Of a DNA stretch of 64,000 nucleotides, positions 55,941-64,000 are shown in pieces. The translations under genes and the position numbers were made by a program. Origin of the DNA: Acidobacteriota bacterium (GTDB lineage: Bacteria; Acidobacteriota; Terriglobia; Terriglobales; Acidobacteriaceae); NCBI GenBank assembly GCA_021846275.1, contig JAJZBZ010000006.1, forward strand, positions 62,001 through 126,000. The letters are read 5' to 3'. Every line of letters starts with the position of its first letter. Position 1 is the first letter of the stretch. Below the pieces are notes generated by a model. It did not search any database. It had not been told where the DNA came from and was given only the letters and a program-made list of their open reading frames with translations.

Positions 55941-55980
55941 TTACTCCTCCGGAGTTACGCCAGGCCGGAGTTACTGCTGG
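55941..55980. repeat. short repeats (ccggagttac) spanning the rpmD stop codon and downstream spacer
   Basis: Minus strand CAGTAACTCCGG...GCGTAACTCCGG...GAGTAA; first TAA is the rpmD stop. Confidence 0.75.
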
Positions 55981-56159
55981 ACGATGCGGACCAGGTGCGG
56001 AACGGCCTGAACCATGCCGCGCAGCGACGGGGTATCGATGCGCTCGACGATCTGGTTGAGGCGCGTGAAGCCGAGGCCGGCCACGATCTTCTTGTGCTTG
56101 ACCGGAGTGCAGATGGCCGAGCGGTAGTACTGGATGCGAAGAGTTTTACTGGTGGTCAT
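55971..56159 (-). CDS. rpmD: 50S ribosomal protein L30
   Basis: [54 protein letters not shown]. Confidence 0.96.
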   Translation of the reverse strand: MTTSKTLRIQYYRSAICTPVKHKKIVAGLGFTRLNQIVERIDTPSLRGMVQAVPHLVRIVQQ

Positions 56160-56162
56160 GGA

Positions 56163-56672
56163 TTACAACTCCTCCACGCTCTTGCCGCGCATCTGCGCCA
56201 CTTCCTCACGGTCGCGGAGCTGGGTGAGCGCGTCAAAGGTGGCCTTGATGACGTTGTGCGGGTTGGCCGTGCCGAGGCTCTTGGTGAGCACATTCTGCAC
56301 CCCGGCCGAGGTCATGACGGCGCGCACGGCGCCACCGGCGATGACGCCGGTGCCCTCGGGAGCGGGCTTGAGCAGCACCTGGCCGGAGCCGAAGCGGCCC
56401 AGCACCTGATGCGGAATCGTGGTCTGGGTCAGGTGGACCCGGACGAGATTCTTCTTGGCCGACTCGATGCCCTTGCGGATGGCCTGGGGCACCTCGCGCG
56501 CCTTGCCGGAGCCGTAGCCGACCACCCCGGCGGTTGCGTCGCCGACGACGACCAGCGCCGCAAACGACATGTTCTTGCCGCCCTTGACGACCTTGGTCAC
56601 GCGGTTGATGGCAACCACCTGATCCTTGAGATTGAACTGGTTGGCATCCAGCTTTCGTGTGAGTATCGCCAT
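56163..56672 (-). CDS. rpsE: 30S ribosomal protein S5
   Basis: [61 protein letters not shown]. Confidence 0.98.
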   Translation of the reverse strand: MAILTRKLDANQFNLKDQVVAINRVTKVVKGGKNMSFAALVVVGDATAGVVGYGSGKAREVPQAIRKGIESAKKNLVRVHLTQTTIPHQVLGRFGSGQVLLKPAPEGTGVIAGGAVRAVMTSAGVQNVLTKSLGTANPHNVIKATFDALTQLRDREEVAQMRGKSVEEL

Positions 56673-56768
56673 TGCTTTTTGCGTCCTTCCGCGCGCCCTG
56701 CGCGCTTCCATCCACTGAGAAAATTCTCTGAAAATCCATCGCCCGAAGGCGGGAGCCAGAATTCGAGG

Positions 56769-57125
56769 CTAGAATTCGAGACCGGCCTCGCGCGCCGCGT
56801 CGGCCAGAGCCTTGATGCGACCGTGATAAAGATAGCCGCCTCGGTCAAAGACCACCTTGCGCACGCCTTTGGCCAGAGCCTGCTCGGCCACCAGCCGACC
56901 AATCTCCTTCGCCGAGGCGACGTTGCCGCCGCTGGGGAGCTTGGCCGCAAGCGACGAACTGGCGACCAGCGTGACGCCGGCGGCGTCGTCGATCACCTGC
57001 GCGTAGATGTGGTTGAGCGAGCGGTAGACATTGAGCCGCGGCCGCTCGGCTGTGCCGGAGATCTTCTCGCGGATGCGATGGTGAACCCGGCGGCGGATCG
57101 CGTTGCGTTCGGTTTTTGCAATCAT
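56769..57125 (-). CDS. rplR: 50S ribosomal protein L18
   Basis: [48 protein letters not shown]...[28 protein letters not shown]. Confidence 0.98.
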   Translation of the reverse strand: MIAKTERNAIRRRVHHRIREKISGTAERPRLNVYRSLNHIYAQVIDDAAGVTLVASSSLAAKLPSGGNVASAKEIGRLVAEQALAKGVRKVVFDRGGYLYHGRIKALADAAREAGLEF

Positions 57126-57242
57126 CGTTTTCTTCCTATCGGCGAAGCGGCCAACGCTGCTTCGTTCGGTTTTGATGGTTCGTTCCGTATTGCTTGTTCA
57201 GCTTCTGCCGCTCGCCAGGTCGGGCCAGCGGCAGATTTCAGG

Positions 57243-57782
57243 TTACTTCGATCCGGACTTGCCGGCCTTCTTCTTGAGCTTCTCGCCGGTGTAGCGGACG
57301 CCCTTGTTCTTGTATGGGTCGGGCTTGCGCAGCGCGCGCATGTCGGCGGCGACCTGGCCAACGCGCTGGCGGTCGACGCCGGAGATGGTCAGGTGGGTCT
57401 GTTTGGGGTCGATCGTGACCTCGATGCCGGTGGGCAGCGGGAACTCGATCGGGTGAGAGTAGCCGAGTGTGAAGACGACGGTGGACTTGCCCTTCATCTC
57501 GGCGCGATAGCCGATGCCGACAATGTCGAGATCTTTGGTCCAGCCGGCGGAGACGCCGTGGACAGCGTTGAAGACGAGCGCGCGCGTGAGGCCGTGAAAG
57601 GCCGCAGCCTTGTCATCCTCGCGCGTGACGTGGATCGCGCCTTCGACGGTGGCGACGTGGATGCCTGGGGCGATCAGCGCGCTGGTCCTGCCCTTCGGGC
57701 CTTCGACCAGCACGGTGTTGCCGTCGATGGTGTACTTGACACCCTTCGGCAGTTCAATCGGCTTTTTGCCAATGCGTGACAT
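57243..57782 (-). CDS. rplF: 50S ribosomal protein L6
   Basis: [31 protein letters not shown]...[27 protein letters not shown]. Confidence 0.98.
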   Translation of the reverse strand: MSRIGKKPIELPKGVKYTIDGNTVLVEGPKGRTSALIAPGIHVATVEGAIHVTREDDKAAAFHGLTRALVFNAVHGVSAGWTKDLDIVGIGYRAEMKGKSTVVFTLGYSHPIEFPLPTGIEVTIDPKQTHLTISGVDRQRVGQVAADMRALRKPDPYKNKGVRYTGEKLKKKAGKSGSK

Positions 57783-57884
57783 TTTCTTTTCCCTTCATGG
57801 CTTGCGAGTCCCGCGAACGAGTCGCGTTCCACATGCAGCCGATGCGCGTCGGAGGCGGGGAACAAACCCGCGACAGAGGCGTGA

Positions 57885-58283
57885 TTACCAGACTTCGCAG
57901 AGAATCTCGCCGCCAACGCCCTCGCGGCGCGCCTGGCGGCCGGTCATGACGCCCTTCGGCGTGGTCAGTATCGAGATGCCCAGACCACCCTGAACGCGCT
58001 TGATCTCGTCACGGCCGACGTATACGCGGCAGCCGGGGCGGGAGATGCGCGCCAGATCGCGGATGGCCGCCTGAGCGCCGGAGCCGTACTTGAGGTAAAC
58101 GCGCAGAACGGCCTTGCCCTGTTCGTCCTGGGTCTTGTAGTTGGCGATGTAACCCTCTTCCTTGAGGATGCGGGCAATCTCCGTCTTCAGCCGCGAGGAC
58201 GGAACTTCCAGCTTCTGCTGGCGGGCGCGAATCGCGTTGCGGATGCGTGCCAGAAAATCGGCTACCGGATCGGTCAGACTCAT
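57885..58283 (-). CDS. rpsH: 30S ribosomal protein S8
   Basis: MSLTDPVADFLARIRNAIRARQQKLEVPSSRLKTEIARILKEEGYI...GLGISILTTPKGVMTGRQARREGVGGEILCEVW. Confidence 0.98.
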   Translation of the reverse strand: MSLTDPVADFLARIRNAIRARQQKLEVPSSRLKTEIARILKEEGYIANYKTQDEQGKAVLRVYLKYGSGAQAAIRDLARISRPGCRVYVGRDEIKRVQGGLGISILTTPKGVMTGRQARREGVGGEILCEVW

Positions 58284-58502
58284 TTGTTCTCCTTCATCTT
58301 CCGTTCGCTCCTTCGACTCAGACAGGAGAACCAGCGAAGATGTTCTTTCTCAATCAATGCGGATCGCGATCCTTGCGGGTCTTGATCCATCCTGCGGCCT
58401 GTGCGCATGCAGTTCGGAATCCCACTGCGGTACTGCGCGGCCAGGACCGGAAACTCTTGTTCTGCCCGGCGTGACAAATCCTGCCGGGCGGGAGAAGCTG
58501 AT

Positions 58503-58688
58503 TTACCAGCTCGACTTCACGACGCCGGGAATCTCGCCCTTGTGCGCCAGACTGCGGAAGCACAGGCGGCAGATGCCGAACTTGCGCAGAAACGCGCGCG
58601 GGCGTCCGCAAAGCTGGCAGCGATTGTGTTTCCGGCAGGCAAACTTTGGTTTGCGCGCGTCCTTCACTCGTTTTGCTGTGGTTGCCAT
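58503..58688 (-). CDS. rpsN: 30S ribosomal protein S14, zinc-binding type
   Basis: [44 protein letters not shown]. Confidence 0.97.
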   Translation of the reverse strand: MATTAKRVKDARKPKFACRKHNRCQLCGRPRAFLRKFGICRLCFRSLAHKGEIPGVVKSSW

Positions 58689-58738
58689 GTTTGCCTTTCG
58701 TAACTCTCTGTCTGTAAATTCGCTCGGACGATTTCCGG

Positions 58739-59287
58739 CTACGCGCCCTGACGGAACGGCATGCCGAAGTGGCGCAGCAGCACGCGCGCCGAGTGGTCAT
58801 CCTTGGCCGTGGTGACGATGGTGATGTTCATGCCCTTGAGCTTCTCCACCTTCGAGTAATCGATCTCCGGGAAGATGAGCTGGTCGCGCAGACCGAGCGT
58901 GTAGTTGCCGCGCCCGTCGAAGCTCTTGGTCGAGACGCCGCGAAAGTCGCGCACGCGCGGCAGGGCAATCGAGATCAGCCGATCAAGAAACTCGTACATC
59001 GCGTCGTTGCGCAGCGTGACCATGGCTCCGATGGACATGCCTGCGCGAACCTTGAAGGCGGCAATCGACTTCTTGGCCTTGGTCGCGACCGGCTTCTGAC
59101 CGGCAATCGCGGCCAGGTCACCGACCAGCGGGTCCAGCATCTTCGTGTTCTGCGTGGCCTCGCCGAGGCCCATGTTCAGGACAATTTTCTCGATGCGCGG
59201 GACGGCCATCACGTTGCTGAGGCCCAGTTCCTTCTGCACCGCTGCGCGAATCTCGGTTGTGAACTTCTCTTTCAATCGTGCTGCCAT
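58739..59287 (-). CDS. rplE: 50S ribosomal protein L5
   Basis: [44 protein letters not shown]...[26 protein letters not shown]. Confidence 0.98.
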   Translation of the reverse strand: MAARLKEKFTTEIRAAVQKELGLSNVMAVPRIEKIVLNMGLGEATQNTKMLDPLVGDLAAIAGQKPVATKAKKSIAAFKVRAGMSIGAMVTLRNDAMYEFLDRLISIALPRVRDFRGVSTKSFDGRGNYTLGLRDQLIFPEIDYSKVEKLKGMNITIVTTAKDDHSARVLLRHFGMPFRQGA

Positions 59288-59438
59288 CTTCGTCTCTCTC
59301 TCTTCCGCTCCTCGGAGTGGGCACGCTGGCCCGTGTACCGTTTCGGAAGCCTGTGTTGTCCGGGGCGTCCCGCTTTTTCCGAAACCGCCCCGCCCTGCTG
59401 CGCCGGGCATCCTGCGCCGCCCGGCGGAAATCCTTCGC

Positions 59439-59765
59439 TTACTTCTTGAACGGCAGCGCCGTGCCACACTTGCGGCAGACGCGCGTTTTTGTATCGCCTT
59501 CCACTTTGTGAGCGACGCGAACGGGCCCGCAGTTGGGGCAGACCAGCGCGACGTTCGAGACGTGGAGCGGCGATTCCTGCTCGGCGATGCCGCCCTGTGT
59601 ATTGCGCCCGGTCTTCGAGCTGACGGTCTTCTTGACCACGCGGACATGTTCGACCAGAACCCGGTCCGTATCCGGGAAGACGCGCAGCACGCGACCGCGC
59701 TTGCCGGAGTCAGAGCCGGTGATCACCTCGACGGTGTCGTTACGATGAATCTTCATTCCTGCCAT
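59439..59765 (-). CDS. rplX: 50S ribosomal protein L24 with C-terminal CxxC...CxxC zinc-ribbon pattern
   Basis: [43 protein letters not shown]...[33 protein letters not shown]. Confidence 0.97.
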   Translation of the reverse strand: MAGMKIHRNDTVEVITGSDSGKRGRVLRVFPDTDRVLVEHVRVVKKTVSSKTGRNTQGGIAEQESPLHVSNVALVCPNCGPVRVAHKVEGDTKTRVCRKCGTALPFKK

Positions 59766-59820
59766 CACTTCCCTCTCATTTCCGCAGCCGCTCTTTCCAG
59801 GCGGCCTGTCTCCTGTTGCG

Positions 59821-60192
59821 CTAGATGACTTCCGGCGCGAGGGAGACAATCTTGAGGAACTTCTTTTCGCGCAGCTCGCGGGCAACAGGCCCGAAGACAC
59901 GCGTACCGACCGGTTCGCCCGCCTCATTGATGAGCACGGCAGCGTTCTCGTCGAAGCGGATGTAGGTGCCATCCTTGCGGCGATACTCCTTGCGCGTGCG
60001 CACGATGACGGCCTTGACGACCTTGCCCTTCTTGACGGTGCCGTCGGGCGAGGATTCCTTGACCGCCGCCGTGACCACATCGCCCAGCGTGGCCTTGCTG
60101 CCGGTCGAGCCGCCGAGCGGCAGAATCACCTGGAGCTTGCGCGCGCCGGAGTTATCGGCCACGGCCAGCATGGTTCTCATTTGCACTGCCAT
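59821..60192 (-). CDS. rplN: 50S ribosomal protein L14
   Basis: [42 protein letters not shown]...[25 protein letters not shown]. Confidence 0.98.
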   Translation of the reverse strand: MAVQMRTMLAVADNSGARKLQVILPLGGSTGSKATLGDVVTAAVKESSPDGTVKKGKVVKAVIVRTRKEYRRKDGTYIRFDENAAVLINEAGEPVGTRVFGPVARELREKKFLKIVSLAPEVI

Positions 60193-60234
60193 TGCATCTT
60201 CTCCTCGGCCCTGCTCGCGGAGCGGGCCACCGTT

Positions 60235-60269
60235 GCAAAACTACCGCGCAAAACTACTGCGCAAAAACC
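60235..60269. repeat. 13-bp tandem repeat in the rpsQ-rplN spacer
   Basis: gcaaaactaccgc/gcaaaactactgc/gcaaaaacc. Confidence 0.85.
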
Positions 60270-60273
60270 AGCG

Positions 60274-60597
60274 TCAGGCCGTTGCTCCGTCGTCCACCTG
60301 CGTCAGCGTGGAGCGGCGCACAATCTCCTCCAGAGACCAGCGCTTGAGCTTGCTGAGCGGACGGGTCTCGCGGATGCGCACCATGTCGCCGACGCGCGCC
60401 GAGTTCTGCTCGTCATGCGCGTAAAACTTGCGCGAGCTGCGCACGATGCGCTTGTACTTCGGATGCGCCTTGCGCATCTCGACCTCGACCACGATGGTCT
60501 TCTGCATCTTGGTCGAGACCACCTGGCCAACCTTTTCGTTGCGCCGGGACTCAGTCGTCGGCTGAGCGCCCTGAATTGTTTCTGTCGTCGCCGTCAT
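60274..60597 (-). CDS. rpsQ: 30S ribosomal protein S17
   Basis: [75 protein letters not shown]. Confidence 0.97.
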   Translation of the reverse strand: MTATTETIQGAQPTTESRRNEKVGQVVSTKMQKTIVVEVEMRKAHPKYKRIVRSSRKFYAHDEQNSARVGDMVRIRETRPLSKLKRWSLEEIVRRSTLTQVDDGATA

Positions 60598-60600
60598 AAC

Positions 60601-60906
60601 TTACTTTGCACCTTTCGTGGAAGCCGCTTTGGTCTCCGAGGCTTTGGCGCGCGTCTTCCGGGCCGCCGGTTTCGCGACCGCAACAGGCGCGGCAACCTGA
60701 GTTGCGCCAGCGCGGATGCCGAGCGAGCGCTCGCGCGCCACGGTCTGGATGCGGGCAATGTCCTTGCGCAGCTCGCGAATCCGCTTCACGCCGTCGTTCT
60801 GCCCCAGCTTGCTCTGAAAGCGAATGCGAAAGAGCTGCTCGGAGGCCTGCGTCTCCTGCGTCTTCAACTCCTCGTCGCTCCAGTTCCGAATCTTGGTCAA
60901 TTCCAT
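60601..60906 (-). CDS. rpmC: 50S ribosomal protein L29 with Ala/Lys-rich C-terminal tail
   Basis: MELTKIRNWSDEELKTQETQASEQLFRIRFQSKLGQNDGVKRIRELRKDIARIQTVARERSLGIRAGATQVAAPVAVAKPAARKTRAKASETKAASTKGAK. Confidence 0.96.
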   Translation of the reverse strand: MELTKIRNWSDEELKTQETQASEQLFRIRFQSKLGQNDGVKRIRELRKDIARIQTVARERSLGIRAGATQVAAPVAVAKPAARKTRAKASETKAASTKGAK

Positions 60907-60994
60907 GATGTCCTCATCCCCTGGCAGAACCGTCTGCCTGAACCTCGCCGCTTGCTCCCTGCGGCACTTGCCTTGCTGCTCGTGCCGACGCGAC

Positions 60995-61438
60995 TTACTC
61001 GGCGACTTCCTCAACCGCCGCCTTGATGACCGCCGGACGCTGCACGAAGCGAGTCCTGAGCGGTAGCTTGTTGGCCGCCAGACGCATCGCCTCCTGGGCA
61101 ATCTCCGGCGTGACGCCCTCCATCTCGAAGAGAATCTTGCCGGGGCGGACAACTGCGGCCCAGTGATCGAGCGCGCCCTTGCCGGAACCCATGCGGACCT
61201 CGGCGGGCTTGCGGGTGATGGGCTTGTCCGGGAACAGACGCAGCCAGACCTTGCCGCCGCGCTTGATGAAACGTGTCATCGCGATACGGCTGGCCTCGAT
61301 CTGGCGGTCGGTGATGTAGCCGCACTCCATGACCTTCAGCCCGTACTCGCCGAACGCAAGCGAGGAGCCGCGCCAAGCCTTGCCGCGCATCTTGCCCTTC
61401 TGCTGCTTGCGAAACTTCACTTTCTTTGGCATCAACAT
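60995..61438 (-). CDS. rplP: 50S ribosomal protein L16
   Basis: [86 protein letters not shown]. Confidence 0.98.
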   Translation of the reverse strand: MLMPKKVKFRKQQKGKMRGKAWRGSSLAFGEYGLKVMECGYITDRQIEASRIAMTRFIKRGGKVWLRLFPDKPITRKPAEVRMGSGKGALDHWAAVVRPGKILFEMEGVTPEIAQEAMRLAANKLPLRTRFVQRPAVIKAAVEEVAE

Positions 61439-61452
61439 AGTTGCTTCCTCAT

Positions 61453-61494
61453 GGCTCGCCCGTCTTTGGCTCGCCCGTCTTTTGCTCGCCTGCC
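61453..61494. repeat. 15-bp tandem repeat in the rpsC-rplP spacer
   Basis: ggctcgcccgtcttt/ggctcgcccgtctttt/gctcgcctgcc. Confidence 0.88.
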
Positions 61495-61519
61495 AGTCCC
61501 GCAGGACCGGCCCGTGGCG

Positions 61520-62188
<669 letters not shown>

Positions 62189-62211
62189 AGTCTTCCTTCC
62201 TGTCCCTTCGT

Positions 62212-62637
62212 TCAGGCCGCCGACCTGGCCCGGGTCTTGCTTGTCCTGGCTGCCTTTGCGGTCTCAGCAGGCCGCTCGGCAACAGTGATGATGATGTGCG
62301 CCAGACGACGCTGGTAATGGAAGGCGCGGCCCATCGGGGCGGGGCGAATCCGCTTCATGCGCGGCCCCTCGTTGGCAATCGCCGTCTTCACGAACAGACG
62401 ATCCACGTCGAGGTCCAGCCCGCGGTCATCGGAGAGGTAGCGCGCATTGTCGATCGCCGAGACCAGCACCTTGCGCACGACCGGAGCAATCCGCTTGCGC
62501 GTGAAGGTGAGCGTGTCGAGCGCCTGCTGCACGTCGAGACCCTTGATGAGATCAAGAACCAGACGGGCCTTCTGGGAAGAAACCCGCTGAAAGCGCGCCT
62601 CGGCTCGGAACTCAGGCTCATTTGTCTTTGCTGCCAT
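62212..62637 (-). CDS. rplV: 50S ribosomal protein L22
   Basis: [57 protein letters not shown]...[27 protein letters not shown]. Confidence 0.97.
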   Translation of the reverse strand: MAAKTNEPEFRAEARFQRVSSQKARLVLDLIKGLDVQQALDTLTFTRKRIAPVVRKVLVSAIDNARYLSDDRGLDLDVDRLFVKTAIANEGPRMKRIRPAPMGRAFHYQRRLAHIIITVAERPAETAKAARTSKTRARSAA

Positions 62638-62739
62638 CTTCTTGCCTTTCGTCAGACCCGGCTCTCAACCGCGATCCTGAAAATCCATTGCAAATTCCAA
62701 CCCGGCCTCTGCGCGCCGGACTCGTCCGCCATAACCCGT

Positions 62740-63027
62740 TTAGCGACCCTTGGCTCCCGCCTCGGCTGCCTTCTGCGTGTGGCCCTTGAAGGTGCGGGTC
62801 GGGGAGAACTCGCCCAGCTTGTGGCCGACCATGTTTTCCGTCACGTAGACGGGGATGAACTTCCTGCCGTTGTGCACGGCGATGGTGTGTCCGACAAACT
62901 CCGGAAAGATCGTCGAGCGCCGCGACCAGGTCTTCAGCACCTTCTTGTCGTTGGCTGCATTCATCGCATCCACCTTCACCATCAGGTGGGCATCCACAAA
63001 CGGTCCCTTTTTCGTCGAACGTGCCAT
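62740..63027 (-). CDS. rpsS: 30S ribosomal protein S19
   Basis: [83 protein letters not shown]. Confidence 0.98.
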   Translation of the reverse strand: MARSTKKGPFVDAHLMVKVDAMNAANDKKVLKTWSRRSTIFPEFVGHTIAVHNGRKFIPVYVTENMVGHKLGEFSPTRTFKGHTQKAAEAGAKGR

Positions 63028-63110
63028 CTTCTGCTTTTCCTTCTGCCGGGCACCCGGCCCGCCTGAACTCTTTTGTGGCCTCGCACCGAGCGAAGCCGGA
63101 AACCTGCTGC

Positions 63111-63935
63111 TTACTTGCTGCGGCGGCTGACGATGAAGCTGTCGGTCCGCTTGTTGTTGCGCGTCTTGTAGCCGCGCGTTGGCTGGCCCCACGGCGTGAC
63201 CGGATGACGGCCGCCGGAGGTCTTGCCTTCGCCGCCGCCGTGCGGATGATCGACCGGGTTCATCGAAACGCCGCGGTTGGTCGGGCGAATGCCCTTCCAG
63301 CGGTTGCGTCCCGCCTTGCCGATGGCCACGTTCTCATGATCCGTGTTGCCCACCTGGCCCACTGTCGCCATGCAGTCCACCAGCACCTTGCGCGTCTCGC
63401 CCGAAGGCAGCTTGAGCAGAGCGTAATCGCCTTCCTTGGCCACGAGCTGAACCTGCGCGCCGGCCGAACGAGCCATCTGCGCGCCCTTGCCGGGGCGAAG
63501 CTCGACATTATGCACCGTGGTGCCGGCGGGAATGTTGCGCAGCGGCAGCGCGTTGCCGACGAGAATATCCGCCTCCGGTCCGCTCATCACCGACTGGCCG
63601 ACCTTGAGACCGGCGGGCTGGAGGATGTAGCGCTTCTCGCCGTCGCGATAGTGGATCAGCGCGATGCGCGAGGAGCGGTTGGGATCGTACTCGATGGTGG
63701 CGACCTTGCCGGGTACGCCGAACTTGTCGCGCTTGAAATCGATCAGACGGAGCTGACGCTTGTGACCGCCGCCGTGGTGACGCATGGTCAGATCGCCGGA
63801 GTTGCGGCGACCGCCGGTGCGCTGGCGCGGAACGACCAGCGACTTCAGCGGCTCGGTGGCCGTGATGTCGTCGTTGACCTGCGAGGTCTGAAAGCGAAGC
63901 GTCGGCGTAATGGGTCGGTATGTCTTGATAGCCAT
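63111..63935 (-). CDS. rplB: 50S ribosomal protein L2
   Basis: [71 protein letters not shown]...[34 protein letters not shown]. Confidence 0.98.
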   Translation of the reverse strand: MAIKTYRPITPTLRFQTSQVNDDITATEPLKSLVVPRQRTGGRRNSGDLTMRHHGGGHKRQLRLIDFKRDKFGVPGKVATIEYDPNRSSRIALIHYRDGEKRYILQPAGLKVGQSVMSGPEADILVGNALPLRNIPAGTTVHNVELRPGKGAQMARSAGAQVQLVAKEGDYALLKLPSGETRKVLVDCMATVGQVGNTDHENVAIGKAGRNRWKGIRPTNRGVSMNPVDHPHGGGEGKTSGGRHPVTPWGQPTRGYKTRNNKRTDSFIVSRRSK

Positions 63936-64000
63936 CTTCAGTTTCCCTGCGGCTGGCGGAGCCTTTGAACGGATTCCGCAGCCTTCTTCAATCGTCGGGC

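Noticed and set aside
55692-57779. 695-aa plus-strand ORF opposite the rplO-rplF segment
   Set aside because: Antisense of several ribosomal-protein genes; no independent support.

Overview
GC-rich chromosomal window, probably from an Acidobacteriota (Terriglobia-like) bacterium; the taxonomy is inferred from the large TonB-dependent receptor with an N-terminal carboxypeptidase-regulatory-like domain and from gene content. It is mostly well-packed housekeeping DNA: (1) 5' part of obg; a TonB-dependent receptor; a secreted SnoaL/DUF4440-like protein; a molybdopterin oxidoreductase; a GH51 arabinofuranosidase. (2) The dnaA <- -> rpmH-rnpA-yidD-yidC locus, with a long structured dnaA leader. (3) A formate module: fdhD, a ferredoxin-fused formate dehydrogenase, a DUF1641 protein and an OFA-family MFS transporter. 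(4) A carbohydrate/pentose-phosphate run: GH15, tkt, rpiB, HAD, gnd, zwf, pgl, glk, YncE-like. (5) A small degraded mobile region at 33.1-34.1 kb (IS21 istA remnant carrying a ~111-bp insert with terminal inverted repeats, plus a broken tyrosine recombinase) next to tRNA-Glu and yraN. (6) A complete isc operon, iscR-S-U-A-hscB-hscA-fdx-iscX, whose HscB carries an N-terminal tetracysteine domain. (7) pgsA, tRNA-Val, trpC-trpF and a patatin-like lipase. (8) The alpha/spc/S10 ribosomal-protein superoperon on the minus strand, with an extra DUF1272 zinc protein inside the alpha operon. Main second-look items: a recurring pattern of 10-21-bp short tandem duplications in spacers and at gene 3' ends (some containing the stop codon); a terminator-like attenuator in the dnaA leader; an apparent abrupt GC-skew sign change near 43 kb; the isc promoter with an overlapping inverted repeat; the TIR-bounded insert in istA; the zinc-finger HscB. 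I found no CRISPR array, rRNA operon or defence system, and no clear-cut undescribed multi-gene system. All family calls are by reading the translations; no database search was run.
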